Shown in pieces: positions 50,903 through 59,288 of a DNA stretch of 64,000 bases. The translations under genes were made by a program, and so were the position numbers. The stretch is from an uncultured Bacteroides sp. GTDB taxonomy: Bacteria > Bacteroidota > Bacteroidia > Bacteroidales > Bacteroidaceae. The notes under the pieces were generated by a model that was not told the origin of the DNA, did no database searches, and worked only from the letters and a program-made list of their open reading frames with translations. The stretch's first letter is position 1, and every line of letters starts with the position of its first letter. The stretch spans positions 124,001 to 188,000 of the forward strand of contig NZ_CAUCSQ010000002.1 in NCBI RefSeq assembly GCF_958445495.1, written 5' to 3'.

Positions 50903-52222
50903 TTATACCAGAATTGTGCCTTTAAGCGCAGTCTTGTCCTCATTAAAATCTCCCAAACGGACCCTGACAACCCGGTTATCCAACGAGCCGTCACCTTCCA
51001 CCTCCACACGGATATAATTTTCCGTAAACCCATGCATGGGATTACCCGCCTTTGATTTTTCCAACAATACAGGCATTTCCCGTCCGATATGACGGGTATA
51101 AAAAGCCTGCGTTTTCTCATCGGAAAGCGCCAACAACCGTTGGCTCCTCAGATGTTTTTCCTCCGGAGAAACCACATAATCTATTTTCAAAGCCTGCGTA
51201 CCGGGACGTTCGGAATAACTGAACACATGCAACTGGGTCACATCCAATCCCTCGATAAACCGATAAGCCCGTTCAAAATATTCCTCCGTCTCGCCACGGG
51301 TTCCAACAATGACATCCACGCCGATAAAAGCATCCGGCATCACCTCTTTTATTTTTTTCACCTTTGAGGCGAAAAGCTCCGTATCGTAACGCCGGCGCAT
51401 CAACTTCAAGACCTCATCACTGCCGGACTGCAAAGGAATATGAAAATGAGGCATAAAACTACGGGAACCTGCCACAAACTCAATAATCTCATCCGTCAGC
51501 AAATTAGGCTCAATGGAAGAGATACGATAACGTCCGATGCCTTCCACCCGGTCCAACGCCTTCACCAAATCAAAAAAAGATTCTCCCGTCGTCTTTCCGA
51601 AATCTCCGATATTCACCCCCGTCAGCACAATTTCCTTTCCTCCTTCACCGGCGGCCCGCTCCGCTTGCTCCACCATAGACGCGATTGTCCCGTTACGGCT
51701 ACGTCCGCGGGCAAAAGGTATAGTACAATACGAACAGAAATAATCACAGCCATCCTGCACTTTCAAGAAAAAACGGGTACGGTCTCCACGCGAACATGAA
51801 GGCGAAAACGAACGGATATCCTTGGTCGCGGTAGTAAAAGCCTCCCCCTCCTCATGTTTCTGCAAATCGCCCAAATACCGTAGCAACTCGCTTTTCTGTT
51901 CAGCGCCCAGCACGACATCCACCCCTTTAATCTTCGCCACATCATCCGGTTTCAGTTGGGCATAACATCCGGTCACCACGACAAAAGCGCCGGGATGCTG
52001 CCTCACCAGCCGATGGATGGCCTGCCGGCATTTTTTATCCGCCACTTCCGTCACCGAACAAGTGTTCACTACACAAATATCCGCTTTTTCCCCTTTACGT
52101 GCCGTCCTGACCCCTGCCTCACGCAGAATCTTACCGATAGTCGAAGTCTCTGAAAAATTCAATTTGCAGCCTAACGTATAATAAACGGCTGTCTTATTTT
52201 GAAACACAGTGGTATCTATCAT
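50903..52222 (-). CDS. mtaB: tRNA (N6-L-threonylcarbamoyladenosine(37)-C2)-methylthiotransferase
   Basis: A 439-residue radical-SAM methylthiotransferase that modifies t6A37 of tRNAs reading ANN codons to ms2t6A. The N-terminal UPF0004 domain has Cys residues in YTLGCKLNFSE (near 17), VVNTCSVTEVADKKC and VTGCYAQL; the radical-SAM cluster is CDYFCSYC near residue 154; a TRAM domain lies at the C-terminus. The Cys spacing and the GCKLNFSE start favour MtaB over MiaB. First gene of the operon with the acyltransferase, glycosyltransferase and mgsA. Confidence 0.93.
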   Translation of the reverse strand: MIDTTVFQNKTAVYYTLGCKLNFSETSTIGKILREAGVRTARKGEKADICVVNTCSVTEVADKKCRQAIHRLVRQHPGAFVVVTGCYAQLKPDDVAKIKGVDVVLGAEQKSELLRYLGDLQKHEEGEAFTTATKDIRSFSPSCSRGDRTRFFLKVQDGCDYFCSYCTIPFARGRSRNGTIASMVEQAERAAGEGGKEIVLTGVNIGDFGKTTGESFFDLVKALDRVEGIGRYRISSIEPNLLTDEIIEFVAGSRSFMPHFHIPLQSGSDEVLKLMRRRYDTELFASKVKKIKEVMPDAFIGVDVIVGTRGETEEYFERAYRFIEGLDVTQLHVFSYSERPGTQALKIDYVVSPEEKHLRSQRLLALSDEKTQAFYTRHIGREMPVLLEKSKAGNPMHGFTENYIRVEVEGDGSLDNRVVRVRLGDFNEDKTALKGTILV

Positions 52223-52248
52223 AAGCTGTTATAAACACATATTTCGTG

Positions 52249-52256
52249 CAAAGTTA
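52249..52256 (-). promoter_or_regulatory. Bacteroides -7 box for the mtaB operon
   Basis: Reads TAACTTTG on the minus strand, 27 bp before the mtaB start. It is divergent from the acyl-CoA synthetase promoter. Confidence 0.55.
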
Positions 52257-52301
52257 CACATTATTATCAGTAAAACGCTTTAGGATACGAAAGTTTATTC
52301 C

Positions 52302-52309
52302 TATTTTTG
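52302..52309 (+). promoter_or_regulatory. Bacteroides -7 box for the acyl-CoA synthetase gene
   Basis: TATTTTTG, 24 bp before the ATG at 52333. It rules out the longer frame start at 52246. Confidence 0.6.
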
Positions 52310-52332
52310 CACAATTCACTAAAAAACGTGCA

Positions 52333-54006
52333 ATGATAAAAGAGAATTTCATCAAACTATATGAAAACAGTTTTCGTGAAAACTGGGACTTGCCCTGCTA
52401 CACCGACTACGGAGAAAATACCCGATATACCTACGGGCAAGTAGCCGAAAAAATTGCCCGTTTACATTGGCTGTTCCAATGTTGCAGCCTCCGCAGAGGA
52501 GATAAAATTGCCGTTATCGGCAAAAACAACGCTCACTGGTGCATAGCCTACATGGCGACAATCACCTACGGCGCAATAGTCGTCCCCATCCTGCAAGACT
52601 TTTCCGCCAACGACGTCCACCACATCGTCAATCATTCCGAGTCCGTTTTCTTATTTACCGGCGACAATATCTGGGAAAACCTGGAAGAAGAAAAACTATC
52701 GGGATTGCGTGGCGTATTCTCACTGACAGATTTCCGCTGCCTCTACCAACGCGACGGAGAAACCATACAGAAGTTCCTGAAAAACCTCGATAAAGAAATG
52801 CACTCCCTTTATCCCGAAGGATTCAACCGGGAAAACATCCGATACGCCACCCTGTCCAACGACAAGGTGATACTCCTGAATTACACTTCCGGAACCACCG
52901 GTTTCAGCAAAGGAGTGATGCTGACGGGCAACAACCTCGCCGGCAATGTCACGTTCGGTATCCGCACCGGACTTCTGAAAAAAGGGGATAAAGTCCTCTC
53001 CTTCCTTCCGCTCGCCCATGCATACGGTTGCGCATTCGACTTCTTAACGGCAACGGCCGTCGGCACCCACGTCACCCTGCTCGGAAAAATACCTTCCCCT
53101 AAAATCATCATGAAAGCCTTTGAGGAAGTAAAACCGAACCTAATCATCACCGTCCCGCTGGTTATCGAAAAAATATACAAAAACATCATCCAGCCCCTCA
53201 TCAATAAAAAAGGAATGAAGTGGGCGCTCAACATTCCGTTGCTCGATACGCAAATATACAATCAGATACGCAAGAAACTGACCGACTCCCTGGGAGGCCG
53301 GTTCAAAGAGATTATCATCGGAGGAGCCGCAATGGACAGGGAAGTGGAAGATTTTTTCTACAAAATCAAATTCCCTTTCACTATCGGCTACGGCATGACG
53401 GAATGCGGTCCCCTTATCAGCTACGCGCCATGGGATGAATTCATACCGGGTTCCTCCGGAAAAGTCCTGGACATTATGGAAGCACGTATCCATAAAGAAA
53501 AACAGGAAGCGGAAATCGGAGAAATCCAAGTCCGCGGTGAAAACGTAATGACAGGCTATTATAAAAATCCGGAAGCCACACAGGAAGTTTTCACGGAAGA
53601 CGGCTGGCTGCGTACCGGCGACCTCGGAAACATGGACACCAACGGCAATATCTTCATTCGCGGACGGCTCAAAACGATGATTCTAAGTTCAAACGGACAA
53701 AACATATTCCCGGAAGAGCTGGAGAACAAACTCAACAACCTGCCCTTCATCCTCGAAAGCCTTGTCATCGAACGCAACAAAAAATTAGTGGCGCTCGTCT
53801 ATGCAGATTACGAAGCGTTGGATTCCCTCGGACTGAACAATCCGGAGAACCTGAAAACAATCATGGATGAAAACCTGAAGAACCTGAACAGCAACGTCGC
53901 ATCTTACGAAACAATCAGCAAAATCCAGCTATACCCGACGGAATTCGAGAAAACGCCGAAACGAAGTATCAAAAGATACCTCTACAACAGCATTGCAATA
54001 GACTAA
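52333..54006 (+). CDS. Long-chain acyl-CoA synthetase / AMP-dependent ligase
   Basis: A 557-residue adenylate-forming enzyme that activates a fatty acid or similar carboxylate to its CoA ester. The start at 52333 is set by the promoter. Motifs in order: the P-loop LNYTSGTTGFSKGVML near residue 181, the FLPLAHAYG segment near 224, GYGMTECGPLISYAP near 354, GWLRTGDLG near 425 with the AMP ribose-binding Asp, and the C-terminal Lys region KRSIKRYLY near 545. FadD-like, moderately long. Divergent from mtaB. Confidence 0.9.
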   Translation: MIKENFIKLYENSFRENWDLPCYTDYGENTRYTYGQVAEKIARLHWLFQCCSLRRGDKIAVIGKNNAHWCIAYMATITYGAIVVPILQDFSANDVHHIVNHSESVFLFTGDNIWENLEEEKLSGLRGVFSLTDFRCLYQRDGETIQKFLKNLDKEMHSLYPEGFNRENIRYATLSNDKVILLNYTSGTTGFSKGVMLTGNNLAGNVTFGIRTGLLKKGDKVLSFLPLAHAYGCAFDFLTATAVGTHVTLLGKIPSPKIIMKAFEEVKPNLIITVPLVIEKIYKNIIQPLINKKGMKWALNIPLLDTQIYNQIRKKLTDSLGGRFKEIIIGGAAMDREVEDFFYKIKFPFTIGYGMTECGPLISYAPWDEFIPGSSGKVLDIMEARIHKEKQEAEIGEIQVRGENVMTGYYKNPEATQEVFTEDGWLRTGDLGNMDTNGNIFIRGRLKTMILSSNGQNIFPEELENKLNNLPFILESLVIERNKKLVALVYADYEALDSLGLNNPENLKTIMDENLKNLNSNVASYETISKIQLYPTEFEKTPKRSIKRYLYNSIAID

Positions 54007-54106
54007 CGCATTTCAAAAGCACAAAGAAGAGAGAACATAAAATAACCTTCTGAAAAAAAACATAAAAAAAGTGACCTTCGCGAGAACAACATATTGAAAA
54101 AGTACA

Positions 54107-54114
54107 TACCTTTG
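54107..54114 (+). promoter_or_regulatory. Bacteroides -7 box for the small Ala-rich lipoprotein
   Basis: TACCTTTG, 51 bp before the ATG at 54166. Confidence 0.5.
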
Positions 54115-54165
54115 CACCGTTTTAATAAAGCAATTGATTGTATTACGTTTTAAAAAGCAAAGAAA

Positions 54166-54390
54166 ATGAAAAAATTAGTTTTGATGGCAGTAGCTATCGC
54201 AGCAGTATCATTCGCATCATGTGGCAACAAAGCAGCCGACGCAGCTAAAGCAACTGCAGATTCTATCCGTATCGCTGACTCAATTGCAGCAGTAGAAGCA
54301 GCCGCAGCCGAAGAAGCAGCCGCAGCAGCTAATGACACACTGGCAACTGATAGCGTAGCAGCAACAGAAACCACTGAAGCCGCTAAATAA
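54166..54390 (+). CDS. Small Ala/Asp-rich lipoprotein
   Basis: A 74-residue predicted lipoprotein with a signal ending AVSFASC (Cys 19). The mature 55 residues are almost wholly Ala, Asp, Glu, Ser and Thr, likely one amphipathic helix in the first half and a flexible tail in the second. It is flanked by a good promoter and a strong terminator, so it forms its own transcription unit, as in small abundant envelope lipoproteins. I recognise no family. It recalls Lpp-like or spacer lipoproteins only in general character. Confidence 0.8.
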   Translation: MKKLVLMAVAIAAVSFASCGNKAADAAKATADSIRIADSIAAVEAAAAEEAAAAANDTLATDSVAATETTEAAK

Positions 54391-54418
54391 TCCAAGCCAT
54401 ACAGCTTCGAGAGAATTG

Positions 54419-54460
54419 AAAGTCTGACATGCAAGGCATGCACAGACTTTTTTATTTTTC
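54419..54460 (+). terminator. Terminator of the small Ala-rich lipoprotein gene
   Basis: AAAGTCTG pairs with CAGACTTT around an inner ATGC/GCAT, followed by TTTATTTTTC. Confidence 0.8.
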
Positions 54461-54490
54461 TCCCCCGCCCTTCCGCGGCTCACCTTAGCA

Positions 54491-55396
54491 TTACTTGGCG
54501 TATGACTTCTTGACAAAAGGAGCATCCAGCAAATAATCCAAACTCACTTCCACACTTTCTTCCACAGGCATGCTATACTGTTCAATCTCTGCGACGAGGT
54601 GATTTACACCCGCTTTCTCCGCATTCCTGAAGATAGCGTCAAAACCGACCATCCCGCTTTGCCCAAGTTCCCTGTGGTCCTTGATATGAAATATCTTGAA
54701 TCTGCCCGGATACTTATTAAAGTAATCCACCGGACTGTTCTGCCCGCGAACCACCCAATAGACATCCATCTGGAAAAAGACATACTCAGGATTCGTATGC
54801 TCCAGCATATAATCATACATCACCTTACCTTCCACTTTCTGAAATTCATGAGCATGATTATGGTATCCGAACGACAACCCCTGCTGCTTACAGCGTTTGC
54901 CTATCTCGTTAAAATAAGTACAATACGTATCCAAATCCTTGAGCGTCTTAGGCACATCCATCCAAGGAGCCACGATATAACTCATACCCGCCGCCTTATG
55001 ATCGGCAATACATTGGTCCCACCATTGAAGGGATTTCGACAAATCACCCGAAGACAACTCCTCTTCGGACAACGCCCTCGTACAATGCGAAGACAAAACC
55101 TTCAATCCGGCAGACTCTACGTCCTGCTTGAATTGCCGGGGAGTCCTGTCATAAAATTTACCGTTGTTATAATTAGCGGCTTCCACGCCGGTATAACCCA
55201 TTTTCGCCAATCTCTTTAAAAGGGAAGTATAGGCAGCGTCACACTTACCGTCCTTGTTGTCGACCTTATTCAATATGTCTCTGACGGAATAGAGCTGGAT
55301 GGCGACCTCTTTTTTATTTTTTCCAGACTGTGCACCTGCTGCAAACGGCATCATAAAAAGAAAAATCAATGCACATGAATATATTCGGATTTTCAT
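54491..55396 (-). CDS. Secreted sugar phosphate isomerase/epimerase-like TIM-barrel protein
   Basis: A 301-residue exported protein of the xylose-isomerase-like TIM-barrel family (AP_endonuc_2). A Sec signal peptide covers about residues 1-22 (ending AAGAQ). Barrel landmarks are AIQLYSVRDIL near 33, GYTGVEAANYNNGKF near 69, SHCTRAL near 104, SFGYHNHAHEF near 176 with metal-binding His, FQMDVYWV near 210 and FHIKDHREL near 238. It is the last gene of a five-gene minus-strand neighbourhood (oxidoreductases, DUF1080 hydrolase, regulator) and probably epimerises or isomerises keto sugars. Confidence 0.85.
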   Translation of the reverse strand: MKIRIYSCALIFLFMMPFAAGAQSGKNKKEVAIQLYSVRDILNKVDNKDGKCDAAYTSLLKRLAKMGYTGVEAANYNNGKFYDRTPRQFKQDVESAGLKVLSSHCTRALSEEELSSGDLSKSLQWWDQCIADHKAAGMSYIVAPWMDVPKTLKDLDTYCTYFNEIGKRCKQQGLSFGYHNHAHEFQKVEGKVMYDYMLEHTNPEYVFFQMDVYWVVRGQNSPVDYFNKYPGRFKIFHIKDHRELGQSGMVGFDAIFRNAEKAGVNHLVAEIEQYSMPVEESVEVSLDYLLDAPFVKKSYAK

Positions 55397-55538
55397 ATAA
55401 TAGATATCAGGATAAATAATTAAACTTTACACAAAAAATCTGTGAGGAATACGGATTATATGGAATCAGGCAACCGGAAACCCGCGGATGCCGTGACATC
55501 CATATAATCCGCACTTTATTATCGTCACATAATAACAA

Positions 55539-56408
55539 TTAATCCAGAATCTTTACCCGGATATTACGGAACCAAACATCATCCCCATGGTCCTGGAATC
55601 CGATATAACCTTCATGATTATCGCCGCCGCAGTTATTCAGCAATCCAAATGCCAAAGGCCATTTGTCTTCACTGAACTTACTGGCTTGCAACATATCAGT
55701 CCATTGTTTCGTCCACAAGTGATATTCAAGAACGTTTTCATCGTTCTGCCCGTGAACCACCGTTCCTTTATAAACCATAATCTTAGCCTTGTTCCATTCG
55801 CCGAACGGTTTAGAATTCTGCGGAACCGCCGGAATCATGTCATACAAAGAAGCCGACTGACGGTTTCCGTCTTTCCCCAGTTTCGCATCCGGATGGTTGG
55901 CATTATCCAGAATCTGATATTCAGGTGCAGAGATATAAATCGGCTCAAGCACGTCATTACCGTCCTTATCCTTAGAAGTGACCTCCTGTGCCAGATACAG
56001 AATACCGGAATTGCTTCCTTTCGCAACCTTCCATTCCAATTCCAGCTCAAAATTTTTAAACTTGTGGGCAAAAATCAAATCCCCGCCGTCACCATCTTGC
56101 GCTTCGCCGCCGCCGGTTCCGTTAAACTTGATGCAACCGTCCTCAATGGTCCACTTAGAAGGAACGCGGTCTTTTCCGTAACCCCGCCAGCCGTTAAAAG
56201 TCTTGCCGTCAAAAATAGTGATATAACCTTCCTCGTCTACGGGCAACTTCAAACTATCCGTTTCCGGAGCCTTCAATGCTCTGGAATATGCCAATGACAC
56301 TTCACTTACCGGTTGCTCTGCCTGAGCGTTTCCCGATTTCTGTCCGCCGCAAGAAACCAAAGCTCCTGCAGCAAGACAACATGCTAAAGGGTAAAAAACT
56401 TTCTTCAT
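55539..56408 (-). CDS. DUF1080 (3-keto-disaccharide hydrolase domain) lipoprotein
   Basis: A 289-residue exported lipoprotein (signal ending GALVSC; start at 56408, since two codons further up only a TTG is found). The DUF1080 concanavalin-like domain spans about residues 60-287: ITIFDGKTFNGWRGYGKDRVPSKWTIEDG, GGDLIFAHKFKNFELELEWKV, SNSGILYLA and PEYQILDN, then GFQDHGDDVWFRNIRVKIL at the end, all typical. The domain is assigned as a 3-keto-disaccharide or 3-keto-glycoside hydrolase. With the two oxidoreductases upstream it fits a pathway that first oxidises C3 of a sugar and then cleaves the glycosidic bond. Confidence 0.87.
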   Translation of the reverse strand: MKKVFYPLACCLAAGALVSCGGQKSGNAQAEQPVSEVSLAYSRALKAPETDSLKLPVDEEGYITIFDGKTFNGWRGYGKDRVPSKWTIEDGCIKFNGTGGGEAQDGDGGDLIFAHKFKNFELELEWKVAKGSNSGILYLAQEVTSKDKDGNDVLEPIYISAPEYQILDNANHPDAKLGKDGNRQSASLYDMIPAVPQNSKPFGEWNKAKIMVYKGTVVHGQNDENVLEYHLWTKQWTDMLQASKFSEDKWPLAFGLLNNCGGDNHEGYIGFQDHGDDVWFRNIRVKILD

Positions 56409-56440
56409 AACCAATTTTATTATTTAATTAAAAAATACTC

Positions 56441-57928
56441 TTATCTGGGCATATCCGGCAATCTCCATCCTTCCCGGTAATTATGCTTCACCAACTCTGC
56501 AGCGAACTGTTTCGCATTAACCGGTTCCGTCCACGTCTTGTCGAACGTCGGATGACCGTCATGAATCTTGAACCCGTCTTTGACACAAGTCCGGAGCGTT
56601 TCCGTATCACCGATATTGGTGAAACACATATTCTCTCCATCCCATTCCAACGTTTTATTCAAACCTTGCAGACGGATAGCCAATACACCCATAACCACCA
56701 TCTCATTCATCGGACCTGCTTCCGAAAAATCGGACTTAGTCATTACGCGGCTCGATTTATCCTCCTTACAAGCACGTACCCAATCCATTTCATGTCCGCC
56801 ATTCATCGCATTGGGAACACGACGGCAAACTTTCGGAGCGTTAGGAACGCGGCCGGACAACAAGAACGGTTCCTGACCGTAGCAACCGCAGATTAACGTA
56901 TCCTTCGTTCCGTGGAAAATCGTCAAACCTCCGCCGGGACCCATTAATTGCTTACCTTCCGGAAAACCTTTCGGACGTTCGGGCATCATACCGCCGTCAT
57001 ACCAATGAACTTCCACTTCAGGCATCGCTACCTTCGGCATATTGTCGCGTGCCGGGAAAATCATCTTCACATGTTGCGCCTGCGGAGCACAAGCGTTCAG
57101 CAACAAAGTAGACGATCCTTCCACCTTAGTAGGATACCCCAGCTTCAACGCCCTGAACGGCTGATGTAAAATATGGCAAGCCATGTCACCCAACGCGCCT
57201 GTACCGTAATCCCACCATCCGCGCCAGTTCCACGGGTGATATACTTCATTATACGGATTCAATTTTGCAGGACCCGTAAACAAATCCCAATTCAACGTAC
57301 TCGGAATACGGTCGGCCTTTTCGGGCGAATTCAATCCCTGCGGCCAAATAGGACGGTCGGTAGCACATTCCACCTTGGTTACCTCGCCGATTTCGCCGTT
57401 CCAAATCCACTCGCAAACCAAATCCGTACCTTCGTCAGAGGCTCCCTGGTTACCCATTTGGGTAGCAACGCCCGTGGAAGCAGCCAATTTAGTCAACAAA
57501 CGGGATTCATAAACGGAATGAGTCAACGGTTTCTGGCAAAACACATGCTTGCCCATTGTCATCGCATCAGCCGTGATAATGGCGTGAGTATGATCGGCAG
57601 TCGCGATAATCACCCCGTCAATAGACTTACCCATCTCATCATACATCTTGCGGTAATCCCAATATTTCTTTGCTTTCGGGAATTCATCGAACACTCCTTT
57701 TGCATACTTCCAGTCCACATCACAAAGGGCTACAATATTTTCCGTGTTCTTCACATGATTGATATTGGCATGACCCATACCGCCAATACCTACGGCAGCA
57801 AGATTCAATTTATCACTCGGAGACACGTGTCCGTGGCTCATACCTAGAATGGAGCTTGGAGCAATGGTAAGACCTGCCAAAGCAAAAGCGCCGCTTTTGA
57901 GAAAATCTCTTCTCGAAATGTCTGACAT
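56441..57928 (-). CDS. Tat-exported Gfo/Idh/MocA-family oxidoreductase
   Basis: A 495-residue oxidoreductase with a twin-arginine type signal at its very start (SRRDFLKSGAFALAGLTIAPSS), implying export in folded form with bound NAD(H). The Rossmann site is LAAVGIGGMGHANI near residue 43; GVIIATADHTHAIITADAMTMGKHVFCQKPLTHS near 104-138 carries the conserved E/QKP motif, here QKP. The C-terminal alpha/beta domain contains PWNWRGWWDYGTGALGDMACH near 230. It lies 32 bp upstream of the DUF1080 gene and 11 bp downstream of another oxidoreductase gene. A role as sugar 3-dehydrogenase is inferred. Confidence 0.9.
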   Translation of the reverse strand: MSDISRRDFLKSGAFALAGLTIAPSSILGMSHGHVSPSDKLNLAAVGIGGMGHANINHVKNTENIVALCDVDWKYAKGVFDEFPKAKKYWDYRKMYDEMGKSIDGVIIATADHTHAIITADAMTMGKHVFCQKPLTHSVYESRLLTKLAASTGVATQMGNQGASDEGTDLVCEWIWNGEIGEVTKVECATDRPIWPQGLNSPEKADRIPSTLNWDLFTGPAKLNPYNEVYHPWNWRGWWDYGTGALGDMACHILHQPFRALKLGYPTKVEGSSTLLLNACAPQAQHVKMIFPARDNMPKVAMPEVEVHWYDGGMMPERPKGFPEGKQLMGPGGGLTIFHGTKDTLICGCYGQEPFLLSGRVPNAPKVCRRVPNAMNGGHEMDWVRACKEDKSSRVMTKSDFSEAGPMNEMVVMGVLAIRLQGLNKTLEWDGENMCFTNIGDTETLRTCVKDGFKIHDGHPTFDKTWTEPVNAKQFAAELVKHNYREGWRLPDMPR

Positions 57929-57939
57929 AATTATTTATT

Positions 57940-59052
57940 TTAAGGGTTCGTTATTTGTGGACGGTTACTATGTAGCAATCCATATCCATTTTTCATGTTT
58001 CTCCTTCGTTCACGAATCTGTTCAAGCGTATGCAAATCGCCGATAGCCGGCAAGTCGTGCATACGCGCGTCTTGCAGGAATTTCCACGCATATTCGGAAG
58101 CAACAGCCGAGTCGCGCATCGACGGCAAACGAGAACTACGCCGCCCGCTTTCTACCGAATCGGCGAACAAGTCACATAACACATCGATATTCTTGCCGCC
58201 GAAAGGCCTCTCTATGCGAAGTGTCTGATTGACCCCGTGCAAATCGACCACAGCAGTCTTAAAGTCATGTGTCATACGTACGATTCCCTCCGTTCCGATG
58301 ATATCCACGTATGAATTATGTGTCTGGTCTTTCGACAATTGCCCATAAACAAATCCCTGAGTGATGTCAAAGACCACCCCGTTCTGGAACGTCCCGTGAC
58401 ACTGTACCCACCAAGGGTCCTTATAATTCCACATATTTACCCCCTGCGCATTCCATGTCCGGTACTCACAACCGGCATACCAGCGGGCAATATCGACATA
58501 ATGCATGCCACAATCATGGAAAGCGGGCCCCTCATATTCATGGCCTTCGCCCGGCGCCAGTCCGGGAGTCATGTGGCAAATACGGATGATAGCCAATTCA
58601 CCGATTTCTCCCTTCCGGATATATTCCTTCATCAGATTGTGGTACCAAGAATTCCGCAAATACAAATTCACGGTAGAGAAAAGAGAAGAACCCTCCACCA
58701 GCTCCACAGTCTTCCACTCCTTTTCCATCGTATCCGCAATGGGTTTTTCCGCAATGATATGCTTATTATACCGAATGGCCTTTTCTATCTGCTCCATCCG
58801 AAAATTAGCCAGCGTAAAAAGTCCGACGACCTGCACGCTCTCATCCTCAAAAATTGGTTGATTATCTTCTATTACTTGAGATTCCGGAGATAATTTCCTA
58901 GCCAGTTCACGCGATTCAGAATTCGTATCGCAGATATAAGCTATGTCCCATCTCCCACTTTTCCGCATCGCCTCCCAATAGAATCGTCCCATTCTACCGA
59001 AACCGATTATTCCGACTTTTATTCTCGTGTCCGATGAAATTTGTGTATTCAT
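57940..59052 (-). CDS. Cytoplasmic Gfo/Idh/MocA-family oxidoreductase
   Basis: A 370-residue NAD(P)-dependent oxidoreductase without a signal peptide. The Rossmann motif VGIIGFGRMGRFYWEA is near residue 13, HIIAEKPIADT near 94 carries the EKP motif, and FHDCGMHYVDIARWYAG near 178 contains the catalytic-site His/Asp. It differs from the next gene by length and by the lack of export, so the cluster has one exported and one cytoplasmic oxidoreductase. First gene after the regulator; promoter at 59135. Confidence 0.88.
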   Translation of the reverse strand: MNTQISSDTRIKVGIIGFGRMGRFYWEAMRKSGRWDIAYICDTNSESRELARKLSPESQVIEDNQPIFEDESVQVVGLFTLANFRMEQIEKAIRYNKHIIAEKPIADTMEKEWKTVELVEGSSLFSTVNLYLRNSWYHNLMKEYIRKGEIGELAIIRICHMTPGLAPGEGHEYEGPAFHDCGMHYVDIARWYAGCEYRTWNAQGVNMWNYKDPWWVQCHGTFQNGVVFDITQGFVYGQLSKDQTHNSYVDIIGTEGIVRMTHDFKTAVVDLHGVNQTLRIERPFGGKNIDVLCDLFADSVESGRRSSRLPSMRDSAVASEYAWKFLQDARMHDLPAIGDLHTLEQIRERRRNMKNGYGLLHSNRPQITNP

Positions 59053-59134
59053 ATTATAGTAGCAAGTTTAAGTGCAAACAAAATAAAAACCATCAAATTT
59101 TCATCATCAAATTGACTGGTGAAAACCGATATTG

Positions 59135-59142
59135 CAAAACTA
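59135..59142 (-). promoter_or_regulatory. Bacteroides -7 box for the sugar oxidoreductase operon
   Basis: Reads TAGTTTTG on the minus strand, 82 bp before the start at 59052. Confidence 0.5.
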
Positions 59143-59288
59143 GCCAAATAAACAACACTTTTGGGAGGTTATAGCAATTTGTGTAGATTCTTTTTTCTTA
59201 CTTACTCCTATAAATCAACGGATTAACCCTCAAAGAGAATATAAAAAATGTAGAAGGTTTGGAATCATTCCTTACTGAATAAATGCAA

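Noticed and set aside
57173..57847. A 224-codon plus-strand frame
   Set aside because: It is antisense to the Tat-exported oxidoreductase, whose motifs and start are clear. No family resemblance.
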